NCBI RefSeq assembly: GCF_036017915.1
Contig: NZ_CP107929.1
Coordinates: 868,001 to 932,000 of the forward strand
Direction: 5' to 3'
Length of the DNA: 64,000 nucleotides
Source: Micromonospora sp. NBC_00421
Lineage (GTDB): Bacteria > Actinomycetota > Actinomycetes > Mycobacteriales > Micromonosporaceae
The notes beneath the pieces were generated by a model. That model searched no databases and was not told the DNA's origin. It was given only the letters and a program-made list of their open reading frames with translations. Both the position numbers and the translations under genes were made by a program. Of the stretch, positions 26,948 to 35,841 are shown one piece after another; the first letter of the stretch is position 1; each line of letters opens with the position of its first letter.

Positions 26948-29854
26948 ATGAGACTCATGGCAAGACGTCGCCGTACGGCGATGCTCGCCGCCACCGCACT
27001 CGCCATCGGCGGGGTGGGCCTGCCGGCCAGCGCGGCCCAGGCCGCGCCGGCCTGCGACGTGGTCTACGCCACCAACGACTGGGGCAGCGGCTTCACCGCG
27101 AACGTCACCATCAAGAACATGGGTGACGCGCTCAGCAGCTGGTCGCTCAAGTGGACCTTCCCGAACAGCAGCCAGCGGGTCACCCAGGGCTGGTCGGCGA
27201 AGTGGAGCCAGAGCGGCAGCGAGGTCACCGCGACCAACGAGTCCTACAACGGCAGCCTCGCCACCGGGGCCTCCACCACCATCGGCTTCAACGGCTCCTA
27301 CTCGGGCAGCAACCCGAAGCCGACCGCGTTCACCCTCAACGGCACCCCGTGCAACGGCACGCCGGCCAACCAGCCGCCGACGGTCTCCCTCGGCGTGCCG
27401 TCCGGCCCGTTCACCGCGCCGGCCGACGTGCCGCTGACCGCCACCGCGAGCGACCCGGACGGGACGATCAGCAAGGTCGAGTTCTACCGCAACGGCCTGC
27501 TGGTCAACACCGACACCTCTGCGCCGTACGCGTACACGCTGACCTCGCTGCCGGCTGGCAGCTACACGGTCCAGGCCAAGGCGTACGACAACGCCAACGG
27601 CATCGGCGTGTCGGAGAAGTCGTTCACCGTCGGTGCCGCCACCGGACCGGTGCTGGTCGCCACGCCGTCCACGGTGAGCGTCAACGAGGGTGGCAGCACC
27701 ACCTTCAACCTCAAGCTGAGCGCCGCGCCCTCGGGCAACGTGCCGGTCACCCTCACCCGCGCCGGTGACACCGACATCACGGTCTCGCCGTCCACCGTCA
27801 CGCTGACCCCGAGCAACTGGAACACCGGGGTCGCCGTCACGGTCTCCGCGGCGGAGGACGCCGACACCGCCGGTGGCGCCGCCACCATCACCGCGGCCGG
27901 CACCGGAGTCGCCTCGGTGGTGGTCACCGCCACCGAGATCGACAACGACACCCCCGGTGGGGACAACGCCTACGTCGCGAAGTTCCTCGACCAGTACGGC
28001 AAGATCAAGAACTCGGGCTACTTCAGCCCCGAGGGCGTGCCGTACCACTCGATCGAGACGCTGATCGTCGAGGCGCCCGACCACGGCCACGAGACCACCT
28101 CGGAGGCGTTCAGCTACTGGCTGTGGCTGGAGGCCTACTACGGCCGGGTGACCCAGAACTGGGCGCCGTTCAACAACGCCTGGACGGTGATGGAGAAGTA
28201 CATCATCCCGTCGCACGCCGACCAGCCCACCGCGGGCGTCGCCGGCACCCCGCAGTACGCCGCCGAGTACAACCTGCCCAGCCAGTACCCGTCGGCGCTG
28301 AACCCGAACATCTCCGTCGGTCAGGACCCGCTGCGCTCGGAGCTGCAGTCCACCTACGGCACCGGCGACATCTACGGCATGCACTGGCTGATGGACGTCG
28401 ACAACACCTACGGCTTCGGTCGCTGCGGCGACGGCACCACCAAGCCGGCCTACATCAACACCTTCCAGCGCGGCACCCAGGAGTCGGTCTGGGAGACCGT
28501 CCCGCAGCCGTCCTGCGACACCTTCAAGCACGGCGGCCAGTACGGCTACCTCGACCTGTTCGTCAAGGACTCGGGTGCCCCGGCCAAGCAGTGGAAGTAC
28601 ACCAACGCCCCGGACGCCGACGCCCGCGCCATCCAGGCCGCGTACTGGGCGCAGACCTGGGCCAAGGCGCAGGGCAAGCAGGCCGACGTCGCGGCCACCG
28701 TGGCCAAGGCCGCCAAGATGGGCGACTACCTGCGGTACGCGATGTACGACAAGTACTTCAAGAAGATCGGCAACTGCGTCGGGGCCAGCACCTGCCCCGC
28801 CGGCACCGGCAAGGACTCGGCACACTACCTGCTGTCCTGGTACTACGCCTGGGGCGGCGCGTACGACGCCAGCGCGGGCTGGTCCTGGCGGATCGGTTCC
28901 AGCCACAGCCACTTCGGTTACCAGAACCCGTTCGCGGCCTGGGCGATGACCAACGTGAACGAGCTGAAGCCGAAGTCCCCGACCGCGGTCGCGGACTGGC
29001 AGAAGAGCCTCGACCGGCAGCTGGAGTTCTACACCTGGCTCCAGTCCGCCGAGGGCGGCATCGCCGGTGGCGCCACCAACAGCTGGGACGGTAGCTACGC
29101 CCAGCCGCCGGCCGGCACCGCCACCTTCTACGGCATGTTCTACGACGTCGACCCGGTCTACAACGACCCGCCGTCGAACCAGTGGTTCGGCATGCAGGTC
29201 TGGTCGATGCAGCGCATCGCCGAGCTCTACCTGGAGACCGGCAACACCAAGGCCAAGGCCCTGCTCGACAAGTGGGTGCCCTGGGCGATCGCCAACACCA
29301 CGCTGGGCACCAACTGGGCGGTCCCGTCCGAGCTGAAGTGGACTGGCCAGCCCGCCAACTGGAACCCGAGCAGCCCGGCGACCAACACCGGCCTGCACGT
29401 CGAGGTCAGCTCCAAGGGCCAGGACGTCGGCGTCACCGGCTCCTTCGCCCGGACCCTGATCGCGTACGCGGCGAAGTCGGGCAACACGCAGGCGAAGACC
29501 ACCGCCAAGGGTCTGCTGGACGCGCTCTCGGCGGCCAGCGACAGCAAGGGTGTCTCGACGACGGAGACGCGCGGCGACTACAAGCGCTTCGACGACGTCT
29601 ACAACGCCACCGACGGCCAGGGCCTCTACGTGCCGCCGGGCTGGACCGGGAAGATGCCCAACGGTGACACCATCGCCGCCGGCAAGAGCTTCCTGGACAT
29701 CCGGTCGTTCTACAAGAACGACCCGGACTGGCCGAAGGTCGACGCGTACCTCAAGGGCGGCCCCGAGCCGACGTTCAACTACCACCGGTTCTGGGCCCAG
29801 TCCGACATCGCCATGGCGTACGCGGACTACGGGATGCTGTTCCCGAACGGCTGA
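26948..29854 (+). CDS. Secreted GH48 cellulase with N-terminal CBM2 (968 aa)
   Basis: A Sec signal peptide (RRRRTAMLAATALAIGGVG, cut near ASAAQA) precedes a CBM2 cellulose-binding module (about residues 31-137; CDVVYATNDWGSGFTANVTI). Two beta-sandwich linker domains follow: an Ig-like one (140-228) and a Calx-beta-like one (231-335). The GH48 catalytic domain fills 340-968, with EAPDHGHETTSEAFSYWLWL carrying the proton-donor glutamate. GH48 enzymes are processive reducing-end exocellulases that yield cellobiose. GAGGAGAC lies before ATG 26948; ATG 26957 is possible. Operators upstream suggest induction by cellobiose together with the GH1 gene. Confidence 0.95.
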   Translation: MRLMARRRRTAMLAATALAIGGVGLPASAAQAAPACDVVYATNDWGSGFTANVTIKNMGDALSSWSLKWTFPNSSQRVTQGWSAKWSQSGSEVTATNESYNGSLATGASTTIGFNGSYSGSNPKPTAFTLNGTPCNGTPANQPPTVSLGVPSGPFTAPADVPLTATASDPDGTISKVEFYRNGLLVNTDTSAPYAYTLTSLPAGSYTVQAKAYDNANGIGVSEKSFTVGAATGPVLVATPSTVSVNEGGSTTFNLKLSAAPSGNVPVTLTRAGDTDITVSPSTVTLTPSNWNTGVAVTVSAAEDADTAGGAATITAAGTGVASVVVTATEIDNDTPGGDNAYVAKFLDQYGKIKNSGYFSPEGVPYHSIETLIVEAPDHGHETTSEAFSYWLWLEAYYGRVTQNWAPFNNAWTVMEKYIIPSHADQPTAGVAGTPQYAAEYNLPSQYPSALNPNISVGQDPLRSELQSTYGTGDIYGMHWLMDVDNTYGFGRCGDGTTKPAYINTFQRGTQESVWETVPQPSCDTFKHGGQYGYLDLFVKDSGAPAKQWKYTNAPDADARAIQAAYWAQTWAKAQGKQADVAATVAKAAKMGDYLRYAMYDKYFKKIGNCVGASTCPAGTGKDSAHYLLSWYYAWGGAYDASAGWSWRIGSSHSHFGYQNPFAAWAMTNVNELKPKSPTAVADWQKSLDRQLEFYTWLQSAEGGIAGGATNSWDGSYAQPPAGTATFYGMFYDVDPVYNDPPSNQWFGMQVWSMQRIAELYLETGNTKAKALLDKWVPWAIANTTLGTNWAVPSELKWTGQPANWNPSSPATNTGLHVEVSSKGQDVGVTGSFARTLIAYAAKSGNTQAKTTAKGLLDALSAASDSKGVSTTETRGDYKRFDDVYNATDGQGLYVPPGWTGKMPNGDTIAAGKSFLDIRSFYKNDPDWPKVDAYLKGGPEPTFNYHRFWAQSDIAMAYADYGMLFPNG

Positions 29855-29864
29855 GTTGACCCTG

Positions 29865-29895
29865 CCGGGTGGGTGGCGCGGCGCTGCCCACCCGG
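29865..29895 (+). terminator. Terminator of the GH48 gene
   Basis: Perfect 9-bp arms CCGGGTGGG and CCCACCCGG with a 13-nt loop begin ten bases after the stop codon. Confidence 0.65.
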
Positions 29896-30103
29896 AGGCC
29901 GACCGGGCCCGGGGGAGCGGACAGCCCGGTCGGCGGGCGGCCTGATTCCCACGGTCAGGCCGGGGGTGGGTCGATCATCTGGCCGACGCAGCGGATCGGT
30001 CGGCCCACCCCACCATCCCTCTTCCCTGCCACGATGGGAAAGCCGCGAAAAAAGAGGGCGCGCGGGATAACGCGACGCCGTATGACGGAGTACCGTGTTG
30101 ATC

Positions 30104-30135
30104 GGAGAGGCCGCTCCCCCCGTGGCGGCCTCTCC
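30104..30135. terminator. Second hairpin between GH48 and DUF3159 genes
   Basis: Perfect 11-bp arms GGAGAGGCCGC and GCGGCCTCTCC with a 10-nt loop. It probably terminates the DUF3159 transcript coming from the right. The remaining bases of the 29855-30258 gap show no gene. Confidence 0.55.
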
Positions 30136-30258
30136 ATTAACGTTCCCGCCCCCGGTCTGCCGGGGCACCGGTCGCTCACCGCGACTCCGCCGGAGCACCG
30201 GCCGGCCCCGCACCTCACCCGGTCCCACGCCGGCTCTGACGGGGCTCCACCCCGCACC

Positions 30259-31089
30259 TCACCCCGGCTCCACCGGGTGGCGCAGCCCCGGATGACCGGC
30301 CGGCAGCGAGCGGCGGATCACCACCCAGCTCACCGTCAGCGCCGCCGCCACCAGCGGCCAGGTCAGCGCGACCCGGGCCACGGTCAACGCGAGCACCTGC
30401 CCGCCCAGCCACAGCGGCAGGAACACCGCCACCCGCACGGCGTACGTGGCCGCCCACACCCAGCTGCCCCGCCCGTACGCCCGCAGCAGCGCCGGGTCGC
30501 GTCGCCACCGCCCCCGCTGCCGCAGGGCCGCCCCGACGACCACCCCGAGCAGCGGTCGGCGTACCACGATGCTGACCACCCAGACCAGCGCGCTGGCCAG
30601 GTTCGAGAAGACCTGCACCGCGAAGAAGTCGACCGCCCGGCCGGTGCGCAGCGCCACCACCGCGGCCAGGCAGACCGCCAGCAGCCCGATCAGCACCGCC
30701 CGGGGACGGTCCCCGCGCCGCCACCGCCACAGCGCCACCGCCGTGCCGACCAGCACGGCTGCGGCCACCCCGCCGACGACCGAGCGTCCGGTCGCCAGCC
30801 AGCCGATCGTGAACGCCACCGGCGGCAGGGTCGCGTCGACCGTGCCACCCCGCCCACCGAGCAGACCGGCCAACGACTCCACCGGCTCCGGTGCCGACGG
30901 GTCCGGCAGCTCCGGCTGCGGGGTCGACGGTTCCCGTGCGGCCCGGTCCGCTGCCTGCTGGTCCGCTACTGGTCGGTCCGGTGCCGCGCGGTCCGGTGTC
31001 GCCCGGTCCGGTGCCGCCCGGTCCGGTGCCGCCCGGTCCTGGGCCGCCCGGTCCTGGGCCGGTCTTCCGTGCTGCGGTGTGCCGGTCAC
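30259..31089 (-). CDS. DUF3159 integral membrane protein (276 aa)
   Basis: The C-terminal 200 residues contain about five membrane helices (for example PRAVLIGLLAVCLAAVVAL and VWVVSIVVRRPLLGVVVG), and match the actinobacterial DUF3159 family. The N-terminal tail (about residues 5-50) is soluble and built of AxPDR pentapeptide repeats. The GTG at 31089 has GGGAGG five bases upstream and is preferred over the GTG at 31095. Function unknown; it diverges from a PAP2 phosphatase. Confidence 0.8.
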   Translation of the reverse strand: MTGTPQHGRPAQDRAAQDRAAPDRAAPDRATPDRAAPDRPVADQQAADRAAREPSTPQPELPDPSAPEPVESLAGLLGGRGGTVDATLPPVAFTIGWLATGRSVVGGVAAAVLVGTAVALWRWRRGDRPRAVLIGLLAVCLAAVVALRTGRAVDFFAVQVFSNLASALVWVVSIVVRRPLLGVVVGAALRQRGRWRRDPALLRAYGRGSWVWAATYAVRVAVFLPLWLGGQVLALTVARVALTWPLVAAALTVSWVVIRRSLPAGHPGLRHPVEPG

Positions 31090-31178
31090 CGTCACCTCCC
31101 GTGGTCCGGATGCCAAGTATCCGCACCGGATCGGTGGCCCCGCGCGCGACGGGCCGGGCTTGCCGCTACGGTGTGCGG

Positions 31179-32060
31179 GTGCGAGCGACGGCAAGGGGTT
31201 GGACCGCGGTCTGGTTGGTCGTACTGGCGTTGGTCCAGGCGGCCGCTCTGCTGCTGGTGTGGCGCTTCGCCGTGCACACCGGCACCGGGCAGTGGCTCGA
31301 CACGGTCGCGTTGACCGGCAACCGGATCGGTCAGGACCGCATCGACGGGCTGGTCAGTCGGATCCTCAACGCCATGTCTGTGGTCTCCCTGCTGGCCGCC
31401 ACCGTGGTGATCTTCTTCATCGCCCTGATCAGGGGCCGCAAGGCGCTCGCCATCTCGGCCACCCTGGTGATCGCCGGGGCGAACGTCACCACCCAGGTGC
31501 TCAAGTACGTCATCGACCGGCCGGCACTGGGCATCGACCCGCAGCGCGACGGGGTCGGCAACAGCCTGCCCAGTGGACACACCACCATCGCCGCCTCGGT
31601 GGCGCTGGCGCTGATCCTGGTGCTGCCGGCCAAGGTGCGCGTCGTCGGCGCGTTCCTCGGCGTCGCGTACGCGGCGGTCGCCGGGGTGGCCACCCTCTCC
31701 GCCGGCTGGCACCGGCCCAGCGACGCGATCGCCGCGTTCCTGGTCGTCGGGGTCTGGGCGGCGCTGGCCGGTCTGCTCCTGCTGATCTTCCAGCACGAGC
31801 AGGCGCAGGTGGCCCCGGACGACGCGCACAAGGTGGCCGCCACCGTGCTCGGCGTCGGCGGTCTGCTCGCCGTCCTCGGCTGCGGGCTGGCCCTGTCCGG
31901 CCTGCTCGACCAGCAGCAGGTGCCGGTGGACGAGCTGGGCCGCCGCACCCTGTTCATCGGGTACGCGGGCAGCGCCGCCGGCATCGCCGGCACCATGGGG
32001 GTGGTGGCGGCGCTGGTGCTGCTCTCCGTGCACCGCCTGGTGCCCCGCTGGAAGGGCTAA
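31179..32060 (+). CDS. PAP2-family membrane phosphatase (293 aa)
   Basis: Six transmembrane helices carry the three PAP2 motifs: LKYVIDRP (motif 1, KxxxxRP), LPSGHTT (motif 2) and SAGWHRPSDAIAA (motif 3). The two motif histidines and the arginine make the phosphohistidine site. The enzyme dephosphorylates lipid phosphates such as undecaprenyl pyrophosphate or phosphatidic acid on the outer face of the membrane. GTG at 31173 or 31179 is the start; no strong ribosome binding site is seen. Confidence 0.85.
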   Translation: MRATARGWTAVWLVVLALVQAAALLLVWRFAVHTGTGQWLDTVALTGNRIGQDRIDGLVSRILNAMSVVSLLAATVVIFFIALIRGRKALAISATLVIAGANVTTQVLKYVIDRPALGIDPQRDGVGNSLPSGHTTIAASVALALILVLPAKVRVVGAFLGVAYAAVAGVATLSAGWHRPSDAIAAFLVVGVWAALAGLLLLIFQHEQAQVAPDDAHKVAATVLGVGGLLAVLGCGLALSGLLDQQQVPVDELGRRTLFIGYAGSAAGIAGTMGVVAALVLLSVHRLVPRWKG

Positions 32061-32509
32061 CGCCGGTACGTCCCCACCATGGTGCCGCTGGCCAGTTGCC
32101 GGCCGGCGAGCGCCGCGTGCACGTCGGCCGCCTGCGGCTCGTCGGTCAGGTCCAGCGGACGGTCCAACGCGTACAGCCGGAAGAAGTACCGGTGCGCCTC
32201 CTCGCCCTGCGGCGGGTGCGGCCCGGCCCAGCCCGTCGTCCCGAAGCCGTTGGGCCACGCCCGAGCACCCCCGGGCAGGGTGCCCTCGGCCACCCCGTCC
32301 GAGGTGGGGGAGATGCCGGTGACCAGCCAGTGCAGGAACGGGCTGCGCCCGGCGTCCGGGTCCTCCACCAGCAGTAGCAGTTCGGTCGCCGTCGACGGCA
32401 CGTCGGACCACTGCAACGGCGGTGACACGTTGCCGCCGTCCCGGGCGAACCGCCCCGGCAGCAGGTCGTGATCGGTGAACGCGGTGCTGCGCAGCATCAA
32501 CCCGGCCAT
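32057..32509 (-). CDS. YbhB/YbcL-family (PEBP/Raf kinase inhibitor-like) protein (150 aa)
   Basis: The ligand pocket is marked by FARDGGNVSPPLQWSDVP and LLLLVEDPDAGRSPFLHWLV, with YFFRLYALDRPLDL near the end; all are hallmarks of bacterial PEBP homologues. Function in bacteria is poorly known. Its stop codon overlaps that of the convergent PAP2 gene by two bases. Confidence 0.9.
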   Translation of the reverse strand: MAGLMLRSTAFTDHDLLPGRFARDGGNVSPPLQWSDVPSTATELLLLVEDPDAGRSPFLHWLVTGISPTSDGVAEGTLPGGARAWPNGFGTTGWAGPHPPQGEEAHRYFFRLYALDRPLDLTDEPQAADVHAALAGRQLASGTMVGTYRR

Positions 32510-32587
32510 CTGGCGACCGCCCCCTCTCCTCGACCCGGCGCGGGTACCCGGGCGCACGTCGACGAAACCGGATGCGAGGCTACGACC

Positions 32588-33421
32588 ATGGGCGCAGCAC
32601 GGTCGGCGGGCGGCATCGAGGCGGTAAGCACGGCGTTCCGCGACGAGTGTGCCCAACTGGACACGATCCTGCGTACGCTGGCCGTCACGGACCTCGACCG
32701 GCCCACGCCCTGCCCACCCTGGGCGGTGCGGGACCTGGTCGCCCACGTCCGTACCGGTGCCGGTCGCCTGGTCGACATGCTGGCCGCGCCCGCGCCGCCC
32801 CGCGCCGAGGTCGACGCCGCCGGCTACTTCGGTGCCGCCAAGTTCACCCCGCAGGTCGACGCGGCCCGGATCGACAGCGCCCGTCGGGCGGCCCGCGACC
32901 TCCCCGAACTGGCCGGACCAGGTGAGGCCCCTCGACTGCCCGGGCCTCCCACCGGTCCGGACATGGCGGACGATGCCCGGTTGCCTGCCGACGTGGCGGT
33001 GTACAGGATGTCGTTGACAAGCGTCGACTTGCCCGAGCCGGAGACCCCGTTGACGACCGCGGCGGCCTTCACCGCTGCCTGGCGGGCCACCGACGCGGCC
33101 GTGGCGGTGCAGCCCGCCGACCGGGTCGTCCGTACCCGGCACGGTGACCCGATGAGCCTGCCCGAGTTCCTGGTGACCCGGGTGGTGGAGGTCGGTGTGC
33201 ACGGGTTGGACCTGGCGGTGGCCCTGAACCGCGAGCCGTGGCTCACGCCCACCGCCGCCCAGGTGATCGCCGATCTGCTCACCGGAGGCCGGCCTGTCCC
33301 GGCCGGGCTCGGCTGGGACAGGCTCACCCTGATCCGCAAGGCCACCGGCCGTGCCCCGCTCGCCGGCCGGGAACGGGCGGTGGTGGCGGCTGCCGTCCGC
33401 TGGCTGTCCTTCGGCGGTTGA
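32588..33421 (+). CDS. Maleylpyruvate isomerase-like (DinB/MDMPI) protein with inserted segment (277 aa)
   Basis: The N-terminal half (residues 10-110) is a DinB-like four-helix domain of mycothiol-dependent enzymes: FRDECAQLDTIL, CPPWAVRDLVAHV with its metal-site histidine. The C-terminal part (VVEVGVHGLDLAVAL, with a further conserved histidine, then WLTPTAAQVIADLL) belongs to the same family. Between them, about residues 112-158 are not family-like; the antisense strand of this stretch encodes GVSGSGKSTLVNDILY, a UvrA Walker A. The frame stays open. Whether the product folds and works is uncertain. Confidence 0.7.
   Translation: MGAARSAGGIEAVSTAFRDECAQLDTILRTLAVTDLDRPTPCPPWAVRDLVAHVRTGAGRLVDMLAAPAPPRAEVDAAGYFGAAKFTPQVDAARIDSARRAARDLPELAGPGEAPRLPGPPTGPDMADDARLPADVAVYRMSLTSVDLPEPETPLTTAAAFTAAWRATDAAVAVQPADRVVRTRHGDPMSLPEFLVTRVVEVGVHGLDLAVALNREPWLTPTAAQVIADLLTGGRPVPAGLGWDRLTLIRKATGRAPLAGRERAVVAAAVRWLSFGG
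33001..33048 (-). pseudogene. Antisense UvrA-type Walker A fragment inside the MDMPI-like gene
   Basis: Read on the minus strand, 33048-33001 encodes GVSGSGKSTLVNDILY, the consensus C-terminal Walker A of UvrA excinuclease. The similarity does not continue convincingly on either side, so it is a short relic inserted in reverse, probably with flanking non-family DNA (about 32920-33065). No independent gene is proposed. Confidence 0.5.
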
Positions 33422-33437
33422 GCGAAGGGGTGGGCTT

Positions 33438-33504
33438 CATGATCGGGTAAGGATTCTGGAGTGATTCATCGGCGTGTCGTGTCCATAATCGCTACCCGAT
33501 CATG
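33438..33504. repeat. Small palindromic element, copy B
   Basis: Perfect 12-bp terminal arms CATGATCGGGTA and TACCCGATCATG enclose a centre with GGCGTGTCGTGTCC, matching copy A at 6690-6750. The right arm encodes the last codons and the stop of the ltrA reading frame, so the element appears to have landed at the end of that gene. Confidence 0.6.
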
Positions 33505-34639
33505 GGCGAAGTCGGTGGCGGAGCCCAGCGGCGGTACGTGCAACAGCAGTGGAAGCAGCACCACCAGGACGCCCACGGCGATCCACCGGGACGGCGACAC
33601 CCGGCCGAACACCTCGTACTCGAACCGGGCCCGGCCGAGCAGGAAGAGCCCCGGCCCACCCACCACCATCACCACCCAGGCATCCTCGGGGACGGCGAGC
33701 GGGTGCTCGATGGTCAACTCGTAGCCGATCGCCGTGCCGACCAGCCCCACCACCATCACCAGGTGGGTGTCGGCCGCCGACCGGCCGGTGTTCGACGGGT
33801 GCCTCGACCGCACCACCGCCTCGGCGAGGATCTGCCCGGCCCGCTGCACGTAGATCCGCCACAGCAGCACCGAGGTCAGCAACGCCACCGCGAACGCGCC
33901 GGTACGGGCCGGGTCGAACGGTCCCGTGCTGTACGCCAACCCGCCCACCAGGATCGTCTCGCCCAAGGCGACCAGGAAGAACTGCTGGTACCGCTCGGCC
34001 AGGTGTTCCCCGGCGACGTCCCAGCGGCTCGCCGTCGACCGGCCGAGCCCCGGCACCGGCCACCCGAACCGGGCGGCCAGGTATTCGACGCCCAGCGCCG
34101 ACGCCCAGAGCACCACCCGGGCGGTGGTGGGCAGGAACGCGCCGGTCAGCCAGAGCACCCCGGTGGCACAGTAGGTGATCAGCATGCGCAGCTTGATCCG
34201 CCGGTACTCGTGCCGGCCGAGGGCCAGTAGCAGCAGCCCCGGGCGGGACACCTGCGCCGCCACGTACGCCACCGCGAAGGCGACCCCGGTGGAGGTGAAC
34301 GCGCGGGGGATGGCCACCCCCCATCACCATGCTGCAGACCAGGGCGCTGATCACCACGAACTGGAGCCAGCCGTGGTGCGGGTCGTAACGGCTGGTGGTC
34401 CACGCGGTGCTCTGCCACACCGCCCAGAGCGCGAGGATCAGCAGCAGCGTCTTGCCGCCCCCGGTGATCGGTGACCAGCCGGTCGCGCCGCCCGGCTCCA
34501 GGGCCAGGTCCTCGAAGGCACGGAACGAGATGCGGGTGAGCGCGAAGACGTACACCAGGTCGAAGAAGAGCTCCAGGAAGGTCGCCCGCTGGGTCGATTC
34601 GGTACGCCGCAGCGGAGCGGCCTGGTCGCCGCTCGTCAT
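33466..34639 (-). pseudogene. ltrA: Low temperature requirement protein A (LtrA), frameshifted
   Basis: The N-terminal half (34639 to about 34325; TQRATFLELFFDLVYVFALT, the LtrA signature) and the C-terminal half (from about 34317; VAIPRAFTSTGVAFAVAYVA) are in different frames. The join is a run of six G (plus-strand C at 34317-34322); five would restore MGVAIPRAF, the family sequence. The gene is therefore inactivated by a one-base insertion, or the insertion is a sequencing error. LtrA proteins are multi-helix membrane proteins of unclear role. The C-terminus runs into palindromic element B. Confidence 0.75.
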
Positions 34640-34763
34640 GATCGTCGGCGTCCACCGTCGGCCCGGCCCACCAGGGGTTCGTAACACCCCGGCCGGGCCC
34701 GGCGACGGTCAACGCGACAATCCACCCTTGTTCCGTCGGGGGTGAGCGGGCACGATCGACCGG

Positions 34764-35840
34764 ATGACGAACCGATGGGGCTTCACGGTGCCGCTGGCCG
34801 GCGTCCCGCTCGCCGCGCACGCCGCCTGCTACGCGGCCCTGGCGCGGGCCGGCTTCACCGACCTGTGGTCGTCGGAGGTCAACGGCACCGACGCGTTCAC
34901 CCCGCTGGCGCTGGCCGCCGCCTGGCAGCCCGACCTGCGGCTGGGCACCGCGATCACCCCCGCCTTCACCCGGGGGCCGGGCCTGCTGGCGATGAGCGCG
35001 GCGGCGCTGGCCGAGGCCGCCCCGGGCCGGTTCGCGTTGGGCATCGGCGCGTCCTCGCCGGTGGTGGTGGGGGACTGGAACGCGGTGCCGTACACCGAGC
35101 CGTTCCGGCGTACCCGCGACCTGCTGCGGTTCCTCAGGCCGGCGCTGCGGGGCGAGACGGTCGACGGGGCGTTCGACACCTTCCAGGTCCGCCGGTTCAC
35201 CCTGGAACGCCCGCCGGCCAGCCCACCGCCGGTGCTGCTCGCCGCGCTGCGCCCGGGGATGCTGCGGCTGGCCGCCGCCGAGGCCGACGGGGTGATCCTC
35301 AACTGGCTGGCCGCCGCCGACGTCCCCAGGGCGCTGGCCGAGCTGGGCGGTCGCGGCCCGGACTTCGACGTGGTCGCCCGGATCTTCGTCTGCCCCACCG
35401 AGGACGTCGACCACGCCCGCGCCCTCGGTCGCCGGTTGATCACCAGCTACCTCACCGTCCCCGCGTACGCGGAGTTCCACCGCTGGCTGGGGCGGGAGTC
35501 GGCGCTCGGCGGAGTCTGGGCGGCCTGGGCGGCCGGTGACCGGCGGGCCGCCGCCGCGGCCGTGCCGGACGACGTGGTCGACGCGCTGATCCTGCACGGC
35601 TCGCCCGAACACTGCCGCGACCAGGTCCGCCGCTACGCCGACGCCGGGGTGGACGTGCCGGTGCTCGCCCTGCTGCCCACTCCGGAACTGGCTGCCGGTG
35701 GGGCCGCCGCATTGGGCGAGCTGATCGCCCGGCTGGGTCCACCGTCGACCCCGGGAGGCCGGACCGGCCCGCTGCCGGCGCCGGAAGCGCCGCCGGCTCC
35801 GGGCAGCGGGCCGGCCGGGCAGCCGGCGGAACGGGGTTGA
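34764..35840 (+). CDS. LLM-class F420-dependent oxidoreductase (358 aa)
   Basis: The luciferase-like TIM barrel is visible from the N-terminus (GFTVPLAGVPLAAHAACYAA, LWSSEVNGTDAF) through LRLGTAITPAFTRGP and RFALGIGASSPVVVGDWN, with PPVLLAALRPGMLRLAAAEAD and GVILNW in the second half. The family in actinobacteria uses reduced F420 or FMN to reduce or oxidise diverse substrates. The last 35 residues are a Pro/Gly tail. It abuts the SDR gene by one base, so a two-gene operon is likely. Confidence 0.85.
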   Translation: MTNRWGFTVPLAGVPLAAHAACYAALARAGFTDLWSSEVNGTDAFTPLALAAAWQPDLRLGTAITPAFTRGPGLLAMSAAALAEAAPGRFALGIGASSPVVVGDWNAVPYTEPFRRTRDLLRFLRPALRGETVDGAFDTFQVRRFTLERPPASPPPVLLAALRPGMLRLAAAEADGVILNWLAAADVPRALAELGGRGPDFDVVARIFVCPTEDVDHARALGRRLITSYLTVPAYAEFHRWLGRESALGGVWAAWAAGDRRAAAAAVPDDVVDALILHGSPEHCRDQVRRYADAGVDVPVLALLPTPELAAGGAAALGELIARLGPPSTPGGRTGPLPAPEAPPAPGSGPAGQPAERG

Positions 35841-35841
35841 G

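Noticed and set aside
25955..29785. A 1,276-codon frame antisense to the GH48 gene
   Set aside because: It is a high-GC shadow of the real gene, with no similarity, low complexity and no ribosome binding site.
32824..33345. A real antisense gene carrying the UvrA Walker A
   Set aside because: Only about 16 codons match; no Walker B, signature or other UvrA motif follows.
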